Shown: positions 1-12,827 of the stretch, piece after piece
Layout of the letters: every line of letters starts with the position of its first letter
How positions within the stretch are numbered: position 1 is the stretch's first letter
Source: Paraspadella gotoi
Taxonomy: Eukaryota > Chaetognatha
Reading direction: 5' to 3'
Assembly (NCBI GenBank): GCA_051294375.1
Contig: CM119263.1
Span: forward strand, 6,425,645-6,489,644
Length of the DNA stretch: 64,000 nucleotides
Position numbers and translations under genes: made by a program
Notes under the pieces: generated by a model
Seen by the model: only the letters and a program-made list of their open reading frames with translations
Told to the model about the DNA's origin: nothing
Databases searched by the model: none

Positions 1-609
1 ATCTAAACATAATATTAAGACATAATCTAAAACATATTGCATCCGATACTTATTTTCTACAAAATTTCTGAGCGAAGTTTGTTGATGGTACAAAATAATA
101 TATAATTGACCATCAATAATCCAAAATATAGAAAAATATTTCTTGAACAAGGGGGGGAAGATAAATAAATGTAAAGTATTCACATAGTTTGCTTGTTATT
201 ATTTGGATAAAAAAAACCATCGTAGTTATCAAACCATTCCTTTTTTCGGATTTTGACAAAAAAATAACTAAAATGTTAGTGAATCAAAAATCGCAGTTAT
301 GTAGATTACAAAACCGTTGATATTATTTTTAATTTAAATCTGCATCGAGAAGGAATAAAATTCTATCGGTGACGGTTTCTCATTCAGATTAATAAGAAAT
401 TCAAATTTCAATCCTTGACTTTTTGTTTGAAATTGAGTGACTGATTATAACCTAAGTTCGACTTCGTGAGTTTGAAAACAAAACCACAATAGTACTTGGC
501 TAGCGTTATATAACATAACATATGCCAATATAGATCTTCAAAGTTTGGTTTGGTTTTGCTTTAGATAGAAAAAATAATTGCAAAAAACAGAATTTAGTTC
601 AAAATTTTC
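1..609. other. AT-rich non-coding DNA
   Basis: No open frame with coding character and no plausible splice-bounded exon was found. It is presumably intron of the polycystin-type gene, because the first recognised exon (1351) begins with a splice acceptor and a split codon. Confidence 0.5.
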
Positions 610-872
610 TATTGAAGAGACAGTAATTATTTTTGAGTTAGTGATAGAACCGTTCAATATAAGCAGTCCCTGAGCTTCGGATCAGGCTGTAACAACATGT
701 TACAGGCGGGGTTAAGCGCCCCCGTCCTCTTATAACTGCCAGACGACCACCGGGGTAGAACCCCGGACCTTTGGGTTGGGAGCGCGAATGACTTGCCTCC
801 GGCACAATGGCCGCTGAGTATGAACGGTTGGTGGAGTTTTAGTCCACCATACATCCCCCCCTCCCGGTAGGG
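610..872 (-). repeat. tRNA-derived SINE, copy 1
   Basis: About 240-260 bp repeat, closely similar to 1051-1291 and 4593-4831. Read on the minus strand it begins with a short hairpin (tggtggac / gtccacca) and has a polymerase III A-box-like segment (TGGTGCCGGAGG or a variant). A B-box-like GGTTCTAGCCC-type segment follows (GGTTCTACCCC here), then a body containing ACAGCCTGATCCGAAGCTC. It ends near ATTGAAGAGACAGTAATT on the plus strand. No protein is encoded; open frames here are incidental. Confidence 0.75.
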
Positions 873-1050
873 AAGATGTTTCTTGCGTCTCTTCAATGAA
901 TTGTTGTTGCTGGTGGAAAGGTGCGTTCACCAAGTTGCAGGCATGATACGCCTGATGTGTTGTGGGGCGGAAGTGCCATCGCCAGGTTGAGGCATGTCGC
1001 CTGATAATGTTTGTTGTGTTTGCTGTTGTGTTCCGGAGTCGGGCATCAAC
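873..1050. other. Unassigned spacer between two SINE copies
   Basis: GC-richer spacer with no resemblance to the SINE body. It contains GTCTCTTCAAT near 889-899, the reverse complement of the start of the neighbouring SINE, so an inverted boundary or rearranged copy is possible. I see no coding exon. Confidence 0.3.
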
Positions 1051-1291
1051 CAATGAAGAGGACAGTAATTATTGTTTATAGTTAGTGATAGAACCGTTCA
1101 ATATAAGCAGTCCCTGAGCTCGGATCAGGCTGTAACACCATGTTACAGGCGGGTTAAGCGCCCCGTCCCTCTTAACTGCCAGGACGACACCGGGCTAGAA
1201 CCCCGACCTTTGGGTTTGGGAAGGCGAATGACTTTTGCCTCCGGCACCAATGGCCGCTGATGAACGGTTGGTGGGTTTTAGTCCACCATAC
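1051..1291 (-). repeat. tRNA-derived SINE, copy 2
   Basis: Second copy of the SINE at 610-872 in the same orientation, differing by scattered substitutions and small indels. It ends about 60 bp before the polycystin exon at 1351, so it lies immediately upstream of that exon's acceptor. Confidence 0.75.
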
Positions 1292-1350
1292 TATTTCTGA
1301 TTAACATACTGATTCGATATGAATTTAAAAATGGTAACGTTTATTTACAG

Positions 1351-1446
1351 GCTGCCCTTCGCTGTACTAGATCCTCACTATGGATGTAGATGTACACACA
1401 ACTTGGACTTTTTACAAAGGCTTTCACCTCAATATTGTTCGTTGCA
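1351..1446 (+). CDS. PKD1: PC1 exon 1 of window: WSC domain, first part
   Basis: Acceptor ttatttacag, donor gca|GTAAGT. One frame is open, with two cysteines in GCRC and a third in QYCS. The split codon (ca + a) joins in frame to the exon at 5061, giving a C-x-C ... C-x3-C pattern that ends as WSC domains do. Short, but phase, splice sites and cysteine pattern all agree. Confidence 0.65.
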
Positions 1447-4400
1447 GTAAGTAATACAAAATCAAATTCATCTATTAGTATCTAAGATAAATTTGTTATT
1501 TGGCACGTATTGTAAACAATTTTAAATAAAAATATTCTTAACCTGCGTAATAAATATATTCTTTATGATACAGCACCGAATTTATTGATTAAGAAGTTCT
1601 TGTGCTTTTTGGTCAAGGGCGTAGCGGAAAGTTTCCACATTAACCTTACCTTGCCCAGAAATCTTCTCTGCATTCTCCCAAATTTTATGGAAGGATTCCT
1701 CATTTATATTTATTACCGGAGAAAATATTTTTTTTATTTCTTCTTTCGATCTTGATTGAAAAAAGTCTTTTTCAAAAACCCCTTTTTGAGCATAGATGGA
1801 TGGATGGACTATTCCATAAGCATTTGTTTGGTCTCCGTAGTTCGTTGTGTCAGAAATTCTCCTTAACCTCGGGGCAGCTTTATCGCATCTAATAGTAGGA
1901 ATTCCATACCTTCGCCATTCTCTTGTATCGTTTTTTTCAGATCCTCCAATTACCGATTTTATTTTCATTGCAGAAGTTTTATAGTTGCCGATAGCCTTAT
2001 CAATACTTTTTGGTATATTTGGTAATTTTTCCAATTCCTGTCCTGGCTTTCCGCTTGGAAGATAATCCTTCCAGTTAAGATAGTTGACAAATGCTAGGAA
2101 GCTTATTTTACCATTTGTATCTCCGCCGCACTGTTTTACTAACTCGTTTAGCAATTCTTCTTCTAGTGTAAATCCAGCTCTGCTGCAAGCTTCCGCTAAT
2201 TCGGACTTTTCAATGAAGCCATTCTTATTCCTATCGTAATCGTTGAATGCTTGCCACAGCGTTCGATATTGTTGATAATTAATCTTCTTCATCTGGTGCT
2301 GCACAATCGCAACTGAGCCTCGTGCTCGATCTTTACCTCTCATAGTTTTTGATTCCTTTGTCTGGTTAGATTGAACGCGGCCATGAATAACATCACCTGC
2401 TCCATAGGGATCTGGCTTGATGAGTATGCCGAATGTGTGATCTTTAGGCAAGTGTTCGATCGTAAGTTTTAGCGGATCATGGACCGACGATATCTGATGT
2501 TGACTTCTCTCCCTGTAATCATCCACCCGTTTGCTAACGAGCGGAGCCGCTCTCCGAGCTGCGGTTTCCGTCAGCCAGATCATGCTTCGTTTGATGTTGC
2601 GTCCGGCGTTGTCATGAGGAGTCGGTTTTCCCCGAATTTCCTGGGAATCGAAGTTGACGTCGTACACTCGGTGCTTCTGCTCTCCCACGAAATAACTGTT
2701 GTGACTCTTTACATATAGTCTGTGGCCTGAGACATGATTGGCGTCTATCTCCGTCGGATCTAGTTCCGGATTGACGAGCGCTTTGGCGCCGATATCCTTA
2801 AGACTTTTAACTCCGAAAGTTGTAGATAAAAGGTTTACTCCTTCGGGAAGACCCGGTCCCTGGTCGTGGGAGGAACCCAGAGGTGCTCTCCTTACTGAAT
2901 CATAAACAGATTCGTCCCTTTGCCTTTGGTGGTTGGAAAATTTTGAAAGCGGCGCCGGATTGACGACGGCTCCAGCTGCTTGAGACGATTTCGTGGAAAC
3001 TCCGTGACGCAATGCTTCAAAGGTGCGCGTTCGGTCATAGTCGTCTGCGACGCCATAAAAGACCCGTCTTTCCGATGGAGCAGGTCGCAACGTCAACCGG
3101 AACTTTTTAACTGCAGCAGGTGACGTCGGCCTCGGAACGTGGTTGTCGGGCTGGATGCAGGGATCGACCCTTTCACCAGGATTGATAAGAATGCCGGCCG
3201 CGCGTTCATCGGGGTTGCGATCTCTGAAGTACCCTTCGTAAATTCGGCTGAATTTTGTTGCCGTTGACATTTTTAAGATGATATTCAAGAAAAAAACGTC
3301 TCTAGTTGCTGAAAATTTTTGTAAACGTTTTATGACTTTTTTAGTTCTCTAGTTTTGTCTGGTTGGACTTAGAACTAGTAACTCTGGTTACGTTTTCTAT
3401 CGTTGCCAAGCGTTGCTATGAAAATCAGCTGATAAATAGGTTATTGACGCATGCGAACTAGCTCGATGAAAAGTTTTTCTCATTAATCCCAATTTTTGAT
3501 TCTTGAAGACGAACTGTCTTAGCACATGTGATACGTATTACGTATGGTAAATTGAGTGTTCGTAGGATAGAGGCAAGAGTACTGTCACTGACAGTGTCAG
3601 ACTGATTTATCTTTTCAAAAAACAAAAGATAGATTCTGAGTTTTTCTTTCATAATTTTTACTCATTCTGAAGTTGTGTTATTCTGTTAGTCTAATAGTTA
3701 CATATATAATATATTATTAATGCAAAGCATGATTTTAACCAAAACCAAAAGTTTTTCTTTAAAAAATTTCGGTAGCCTAGATTTAATCATGCATACTGCA
3801 TAGAATATGTAATTGAGCTGCGTCAAAATAGCAATCATTATATATTCAAGAAATACTGCCATATACAGTTATTGATTGTAATCTTGATCGTTACTATGTA
3901 GTATGTAAGGTATTACTTTCAACACACCATCTTTGGTTAGATTATACGTTCGAAAACGTGAAGGCAACTAAAAATGACGTCAACAAGAACAAAAATATCT
4001 AAAAGGTTGCAAAAAATGTTCAAAAGAAGCGTCGGGCAATACCAATTGTTGTGACTCGAAAACCAGAATTTGGAGAAAAATTCGAGGCATGTTTTTAGGG
4101 AGAGAAGAAATACGTATATTTATAAAATTGGTACAACCAATATAAAAATTATACCATTCATTTAATAAATAAGCTATCTTGCCCCTGACTTTGGACAGTA
4201 AGGCCTAGTGAAAGTTGCAGATCAAAATAGTAAAAAACATTTTAAAATTTTAGCATTTTCTATGGTGAGTACTATGTATAAATATGGGCGCATGCGAAAA
4301 TTAAAAAAAAATTTTTTTTATTTAAAAATGTTCACAGGTACAAGCCTGTTCATGATCTATTATTCGAATTTTGATTCTACTTGATTTTAATATTTTTGCT

Positions 4401-7400
4401 ACGCTTTATTGGACAGGCTTTAGTGGTTTAAGGCCTCCATCATTCTTACAAGATAATGACATAGCAGTTCCCTGCAAGCTCTCAATCAAGATTCACTCAG
4501 TCTTGTTTATTCACACCCAAAGTACTTGATATCTCTATCAAGGATGTGTATATTACCAAAAACAGAGAAAAAACAAAAACAGTAAATATCACAATGAAGA
4601 GACAGTAATTATTGTTAAGTGTTAATGACAGAACCGTTCAATTAAAGCAGTCCCTGAGCTTCGGATCAGGCTGTAACACCATGTTACAGGCGGGTTAAGC
4701 GCCCCGTCCCTCTTAACTGCCAGGCGACCACCGGGCTAGAACCCGGGACCTTTGGGTTGGGAAGGCGAATGACTTTTCCTCCGGCACCAATGGCCGCTGA
4801 TGAACGGTTGGTGGACTTTCGTCCACCATAACAACAACAAAAACCACGAATTTACATTAGCTGAAAAGGTCAGCCATAACAAGTTCATTCATGGTCGAAT
4901 ATAACCGGATCATTCTTCGTCATGTCGTCGTCGTCAAATCAAAATACATTCAATTAAATATACTTTCGAAATAGAATTTTCTTTTTTATTGACTTAGTAT
5001 GCTGATTGTTTGATGCTTGTTAAAAGAACTTTTTGGCGAAACCTTTCCGAATTCTTGCAGATGCACGCAGTCTTCGCCTCCTTTGTTCTCCCAACTTCTG
5101 GGGGAATCGGCGGAAGAGACTCTCCCTCGGAGTCCCCCGGCGGTTCTTCCTTTCGGGGGATCAAACGTCGCCTTCAACATCTATCACGTGAGGGGACCTT
5201 TCATCAGAGATATGCAGCTCACCGCAGGGCCTCACTACATCGTCGAAGGCGACGAGGTTCCGTTCGAAGCGCAGATCAACCTAGAATCCATGAAAAACCT
5301 GGGTAAGTTCTAGTTATTTGCGAGTTTTTTGTTGCAACTCACTTTTCGGTTGGTAGGTAGGTCTGTCCGTTAATTTTTTTTTATATGTTCATATTGATTA
5401 ATATTATGAAAATTTGCAAAATTACTAATATTATATAATTTTCGATAACATTTGGTAAAAAGGTTAAATACTAGGAAATCCTCAATGTTTGTATATTTTA
5501 TACATATATGCAGACATTGAAAATGAGCTTACTTGTAACAAACCAAGGTAATGATATATGCGAAAAGAAAAATAACCGACAGGCTCGGTTCCAGTCGGCG
5601 AAAGTCAAATAGTTCCTCATAATTTTTTAAATATTTAGTTAATATAATTAATATTTTGCGAGGTGTTATTAAATGCTGTTTGAGCATGTTAAATATTTGT
5701 AAATATTTATAATTTATATTTATATTGTAATAATTATATATATGTTTTATACTTAAATGAATATAGTGACGTATTTATCGGGAAAGGCTTGTCAATGCGG
5801 TAACACACTGAAATTGCGGTTTTGTGTTTTTCTTAATTATCGATCCAACACGATGTTACGTAATTTTGGGGAGACAATTCGGCCGGATTCTAAAAAATTA
5901 GGTATTAAGGTATTATCACAAAACACGACCCAAACTCTAAAATCAAAGTCAAGCCAAAGTCTATCTTATTTCCTCGTTTTTCTATTCGATATCTGAATTA
6001 CCCGGATTGTGTTTCAATAACAATTTGTGATTTTTCTTTCTTAGGAATTGGTTTAAATGATTCCCTGGTAAAAATTTTGACGTTTGATTGGTCGATAGCG
6101 AACAACGTCTCCCAAGAAAGAGTTAACGTTTCTCCGACTGGCTTGGCCTCCTCAGTCAGGGTCCAAACCTTTCACAAGCGGGGAATTTATCCAATAGGTA
6201 TATATTTCTAATTTTGTCGCATCTAGACTTGATGCATTTACCAGTTTTTTACTTCTTTTTTTTGGTTCCGATTCCATCTGCGATGGTATAGTACTTTGTC
6301 TGATTTGTAGTTTAAATTTAAATTACTTACAGCGGTGGTCGTTTCAAACGCCATCTCTTTCGGAGCAATCGCTGACAACATTACCGTCCGCTCGCCCGCT
6401 CCCTATGATCTTCAAATTCGGCAGTCGTCGGAATCTACTCCGCCATCTTGCTTTCTATATGGGGATGGGTGAGCCCTTAATTATTTTGTTTTTTTAAATT
6501 AAATGAAAGGAGAATGCCTCATGGTGATTTGCCATTAAAAATTTTAATAAAATTGAGGTAATAAATTTTAACTTTCAAGTTAAATAGAATTACTAAGAAA
6601 AAATAAATTGAGAGCCGACCGAAATTTTAAGTCATATTCAGTATCAGCCAAAGTTAGAAACAGTTTCGTATATTAGTGAGTAGCATTTTTAAGATTATCA
6701 ACATTACGAACACATTAAAACATCGCTCCTGAAAGTACATTTTAAAAAAACCTTTAAAAAAAAAACGCAGGAACAATGCAGAAGAAAAACTTGAAATCTA
6801 AGAGAGCGAGAAAAATGTTTTTCTTCTGTGATCCCCTTTGTTATGTAAATTTAATCCGGTTCGTTATTTGCTCATTTCAGCAGAAATTTTCAGTTTTCAC
6901 TATTTACTTCCCCGGCCTCCACCCACTCGCCCCTTTATCTTGTCCCATAAAGATAAACCGATGCCATACCTCGCCCTGGCACTGGCTTTGCTGCCCCTTT
7001 CTCTTTTTTTCCTCATTGCTTCTTCTTCCTTTTAATATTTTTCTTCTATTCTCTTCTTAATTTTCCCCCTCTATTTTTCTTTTATTTCCTCTTCCTTTCT
7101 TCTCCTTTCTTTCTTTTTTCTTCCTTTCTTCTCCTCTGTTATCGTATTTCTTTTCCCTTTTACTATGTTTTCTTTTCTTCCTCCTTTGTGCTGGATCGAG
7201 GATTAAACGTTTTCAATGTTGAAGATAGACCAAAGTGTTTTCGCATTAGCATCGGATAGCAAAGACTACGCATAATTACTTATGTAGATGGTGAAGTATA
7301 TTTCGTAAAGTAGTGCTTTGGCTTTGTCTTGTTTATCGCATTAGCAAGTATAATTTGTTAAAAATATTTTTTATGGTAAATATAACGTATATAAAATAAT

Positions 7401-10400
7401 TTAATTATAACTGAAACACTGAATTCAGTTTGCCCGCGGACGCAATTTTGGAAGGCGTTTACGTGGATACTATCGTCCGGCTGCAAGCGGAGGTGACCAC
7501 TGGGCGCAACTTGACTTTCGAATGGCGGCTATTGGGTCCCGACGGTGAGGGTACCTCGAAGAGAGAGGCGAAAATCGCTCCAGACTGCTACCGATTGTCT
7601 TGTCTCATCAACGAGCAGGTGACGTTTCTAATTCTTTATTTTTGGCCGAGTAGCGACCCCCTGACTTTCCCTTTTCACTCCAGACTTACAAGTTTACCTC
7701 GACCGGACTTCACGTCATTTCCGTCACGGTTTCCAACCGCCACGGGGAAATCACTCGAACGATATACGTGGTGAGTCACCCATCCGTTTTCCGATGGCAA
7801 AACATTTTTATTTTATTTTTCTTCTTGTCGAATAAAAACATAATCCAAGTTGGATTACGAGCCGTAAGTTCTTTCATTGCCATCATTATAATGGTTCCCT
7901 TTTATTGACGTCGTTATCGAGAATTTCGTTGCGAGAGCTTTTTTTTTTTCATATCCGCGTGTGAGAACATCTATTTTATTACGGCATATTTTCTATTTGC
8001 TCCTCGCGTTTAGAATAACTTTTCTCTCGCGCAGAATGAGAGAGACGGAGGCGCACCTGGATAAAAAGGATGTCTCCTCGCGTTAGGCTATTTTTTCCTC
8101 GAAGAGAAACGGCTCGAGATCTTTAATTTATGAGAAATTATGAAGAAACGTTTTATTTGGTTTAAGAAAAAAAAGACCTCTTACTCTCGCTGCCTGCTCT
8201 ATTCAGGGATAGATAAGCGCAATTGGAAAAGCAATTCGCCAAACCGATTCTCTGAAGTCTCGTGTGACTGGGGTCACGTGATCCTTCCTCTGACCGCTTA
8301 TCCTCCTCGGCCTGAAAGCAGGCAGTCTCTCTCTCTCTCTCTCTCTCCTCTCCTCTCCTCCCCCCTCTCCTCTCCTCCCCCCTCTCTTCCCTTCCGTGCT
8401 ACTAAGATGTGAAAAGAAATCAATTAACGCTGGTCGAACTTCGGGTGGATTTTACTGGAGAAAGAGATGTAACCGAGGATTTAAGTTTGTTCTCGAGGGA
8501 CAAAAAAGGAAAATCCCCCTGAAAAATATTTGTACCCCCGCAATTTCTTTTTTGTTAATTAATCTCCCAGGGCTTATGTAAGAAATTGTTTTACGTATAT
8601 TTTTTCGATTGTGATGTTTTCAGCTTTTATCTCGCCAGACGGGCGAATGCCCGACTTGGGCGAAATTTTAATTCGTTTTTGCTTTTTGACCGTAGTCGTT
8701 GTCACGCTGTTTTAATATTAAAAATAGATTAAGTGTATAACCATAGAAAGCTGAAAATTTAGATATGGCTTTTCATCATTGAGGTCTTTTAAATTGTTGT
8801 TTTATATTCCTACACTCATTTGTTTGTTTTATTTATAAAACAATTTTTATATATATATATATAGACAAGTTCAGCTCTGCAGCGGCTGTCCCTTGGCTGT
8901 TCAGCGGCTGTCCAGTTTTTCTTTTTCTCTCTCTCTCTAAAAACGAGTTCAATCAATTACTATTATATCAATCAATCCATCAATTACTATTACATCAATA
9001 ATTTGTTATCGTATCAATTTTTTTTTTTTAATGTTTGGCGAGATCACTATACTTTTAAGATTTTTTTTCCATCTTCATGAAACTTTGGCGTTTTCTTTGT
9101 TTTCTATCTGTTTTCCTTCTGTTTTCTTACTTAAATCGCTTTTCCTGTCTTACGAATTTTCCTCCATTTTCCTCCATTAACAATTTTTCCCTTTTGTCAT
9201 CCTTTTCTATACTACCTCCTTTATTTCCCACGATCCCTTCCCTTATTGCCCCTCAGGCTGTCCTTGAGCGTAAAACGTGGAACCCCTCGTTCTTGATCCA
9301 CGAAGAGTCTCCCTCCACGACGACGACGACGACCCCGCCTCCTTACGTGGCCACCGCCCGAGCGCCCCTAAACTTCGTCTTCTCCTTTCAATCGTCCTTC
9401 GGGCCGGACATCCCTCTTCTCTTTGACTTGGACGATGGAACAAAGTTCAGACTCTCGGGTGAGAGAGAGAGAGCGAGAGAGAGCGAACTGTAAAAGCGAG
9501 CCCTATTTGGTCTTCTTTGTCCTTGAAAACGATCATTTCTCTTTTCCTCCACTGCCATCTCCAAGATCCCCCGTCTTCTCCAACTGGAAACCCACGGGTG
9601 GAGAGAGTCTTCGATAACCACGACTGCCGCGTCTCGGTGCTACTACGCCACGCTTTCGTCGACGAGGGCGATTATCTGCCCAACGTCGTCGTCGAATCTC
9701 CACTGGGGCGAATGAGGGTCGAGCTAGACAAGCGCGTTGGGGTCTTTCAAATCCTCGACGGCCCAATCATTAATGCCTCCCAGGTCTCTGGATTTCTTCA
9801 TTTTTTTTCATTTTTCATTATCATAAATTTTTAAAATTGTTGGCTTTAATTTCAGGCCGTAGAGACGAAGATTGGTCACCGCTTCGCCGTTCAGTTAATG
9901 AATAAACCCTCGAGAAAAATTAGGCGAGTTTAAGGCGCCGTTGAGAGAAATGACTCGTCTCTCATGGAACGCCCCATCCATTCTCAATTTTTCTTTCCCC
10001 CTCATCTCCACTCTTTTTCGTAGGTACGAGTGGCGGGCGACCTCTTCCAATTCTTCCTTCTCCTTTGCCTTTGGTCCTTCCTCGTCCCCATATTTGGATA
10101 TCGTTTTTCCATTCCCCGATGTCTACACACTTTGGGTCAATTCTTCCAACCCAGTTTCCTTTGTCGCGGCCACCGAAGAGGTTTCTGCCGAGGATTCCAT
10201 CAGGGGTGAGAGTTTCCTAAGCGTTAGATTTATGCGGAAGGGGGGGGTAAAGGGATGGGTGGTGCCTTCTGGCGCGTGAAATTACGTGCACACGAGCATT
10301 GTCCGCGTGCTCATTTATTGAAACTTTCCTCACTGAGAGCATGCGACTCACGTGCGCACTTAAAAAAAGTTAGTATCAGTCGTGTGGTTTGAGTGTGTTT

Positions 10401-12783
10401 GCAACCACCAAAGCCGTCTCTTTTGACTTCCGATTGAAAAATGGAAGTTTTAGCCATTTTTTTTTCTTTTTGCGAGCTTAAAATATTTTATTAAATCTGA
10501 AAGAAAAGGAAAAAAATGGAAAGAGAAACTCAGAGCTGCGAGCGAAAACGATTGAGAGCTTCAGTACTGAATCTGGGAGGTTATAAATCTCGCTGGGTTT
10601 CGTGCAAATATTTTGTCGAAAATATTTTGATAAAAGCGTGCGCGCTCTGTGTAAAGGAATCCGTGTTTTATTTGTTAACCATTTTTTTTTAATTATTCTC
10701 ACTGTCCCCGCCCCTCGCCTACGTACTCCCTAGGTCTAGAAGCGTCGACGAATCACAGCGAGTATCTGGCGGTTGGTGAGACGCTTCGAGTTAAGGCTTG
10801 GGTGCGGAGCGGCACCAAAGTCAAATTCAAATGGAAATTCGAACCTCATTCACAGACGGAAAGGTTGGTCCTTTCGCTCGGGACGGAAATTGATGTGAAA
10901 GCATTTTTTTCGTGGGATTGATGTGTATTTTCGTTTAGGCTTCAGTCGAGTAACTTGAGTTATGAAGAGAAATAAATATATTAGGGCAGTAAATTGAAAC
11001 AATTTGACATGGATAAAGTGATAATTTTTTTTAGATTTCTTAAAAAGTAATTAGGTTTTCGTTTTTTAAAACTACCGTGTACACTATACAGTAATGCGGG
11101 CCAAAATTGAACACTTTTTATATCTTCTAGTTCTCTCAAAAAAATTTTTTTCAATGCAACTTTTTGAATTAGTTCATTGGGTTGTTGCACTGAAGCTTTT
11201 AAATATTTATTAATGTATATTATATAAGAAATGACAAAAAAATTTTATTTTTTAATAACTATTTTCAATTATTTTCATAATTCTCTAACCATTATTTATT
11301 TGAGAGAACTTCTAGTTTTCAACCTGTTCCGGCCTACTATAAAGTATACACTGTATGAAGTGTATATGCTGAAGAATTGAATTATAATTTTTTATATACA
11401 TTTTATAATCAACACACTTCTCTGATTTTTGATTCGCAAACGCATGCATAATTGGTAATTTGAATATAAAAAAAAATATTCTTTATAATTAAGCTCGAGA
11501 ATGGAGACCAGTCACGTTTTCCTCACTACCGGCATTTACAACATCATCGTAGAAGCGTCCAACCCTGTTTCCTTCGCCATGTTCGAATTAGGTCAGTCCC
11601 TTTCTAGTTTTTGCAACTATTGAAAAGAAGTACAGTAAATAACGACGATGTTTGAGTCAATCTGCGTTTCCATCATTTCACCTCCCCGTTCTCGAATTTG
11701 GTAATCTGTTCAGAAATAACGGGAATCCATGATTCCTCCTTCTCCTCCTCCTCCTCCTCCCCCGCATAAATAAAAAGAAGAGAAAAAAAACCTTGGGTAG
11801 ATCTCGGATTCCCTTAGTTTTCTATATCGAGATTCAATTGGGAGAAAAAGATTGGGAACCGCAACGCGCTCGCGAGCGCGCGGATAAAGCGCCCTTGGGT
11901 ACGGGTCGGAATATGTAATTCGAGATCCCTCGTTTTATGACATCCTCCTCCTTCCAATTTTTTTTTCTCGACTCCTCCCATCGAGCTCCACCCCCCGTTC
12001 ACTCTCGCCGATCCAGCGAACGGAAACCCATTCATTTCCCCCTCGCGCAACTGGCCTGATTATCCTCGAATCTGCATTCGTTCGGCCGTCTCTTTCTCCC
12101 GCACTTTCTCTCTATTTTTTTTTCATCCTTCCATCTAACCATCCATTGTTTGCATTCCCCGTTTCATTTCCTCTACTCTCTCTCTCCCTCTCGCTCTCTC
12201 TCTTGTGTCGCATCTGCATTTTTTATTGTTTGTCAATTTTCCCTTCAGGGGATTACATCGTGGAGGATCGAATCCGGACCTTGCTCGTCGGCCCCGTCGT
12301 ACCGCTGCTTGTGGGTCGACCCTTTCAACTGCGCGTGGAGACGCTCGGGGGCTCCAGCGTCCGGTTCGAAGTTGATTTCGGCGATGGCGACCTTCCCATC
12401 AAATGCGAAAGCGTCGTCGATAACGCTTGCGTGCTTTCTTATTCTTACGAGTAAGTTACTGTGTCAATTCCCATCCCCTTCTACATATTTTTTAGTCCCA
12501 TTGCCTGACATATTACATCGTCTAATATTTACTTGGACGGTTTGATGTTGGCTCGATTTTCCTTTTCACATTAACTTTGTTCTGTCCTTTTGTTGTTACC
12601 CCAGGACGTGTTCCATTCTCGTAATTTAATGTCTTTGATTATAGCGCAATTATGCGGATGCGATGCAGTTCTGCAAAGCAAATGCAGAACATTAATGATA
12701 AATTATGCCCAGTATTTTTCATCGACTGAGCCACCCCGGTTGTTCCTTCATTTTTTTCTGAAACCCGATCTCTCTTCCTGATT

Positions 12784-12827
<44 letters not shown>

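Larger units (their letters stand above)
1447..5060 (+). other. 3.6 kb PC1 intron containing an antisense gene and repeats
   Basis: Intron that splits the WSC domain. It holds EFHB on the minus strand (1582-3288), about 500 bp of presumed EFHB upstream DNA, AT-rich DNA, an R2 repeat interrupted by a hAT-like MITE (4117-4500), and a SINE (4593-4831). From 3660 to 4110 I see only AT-rich sequence. Confidence 0.6.

Noticed and set aside
654-1053. Minus-strand open frames at 654-1053.
   Set aside because: They translate SINE copies and the spacer between them; no protein features.
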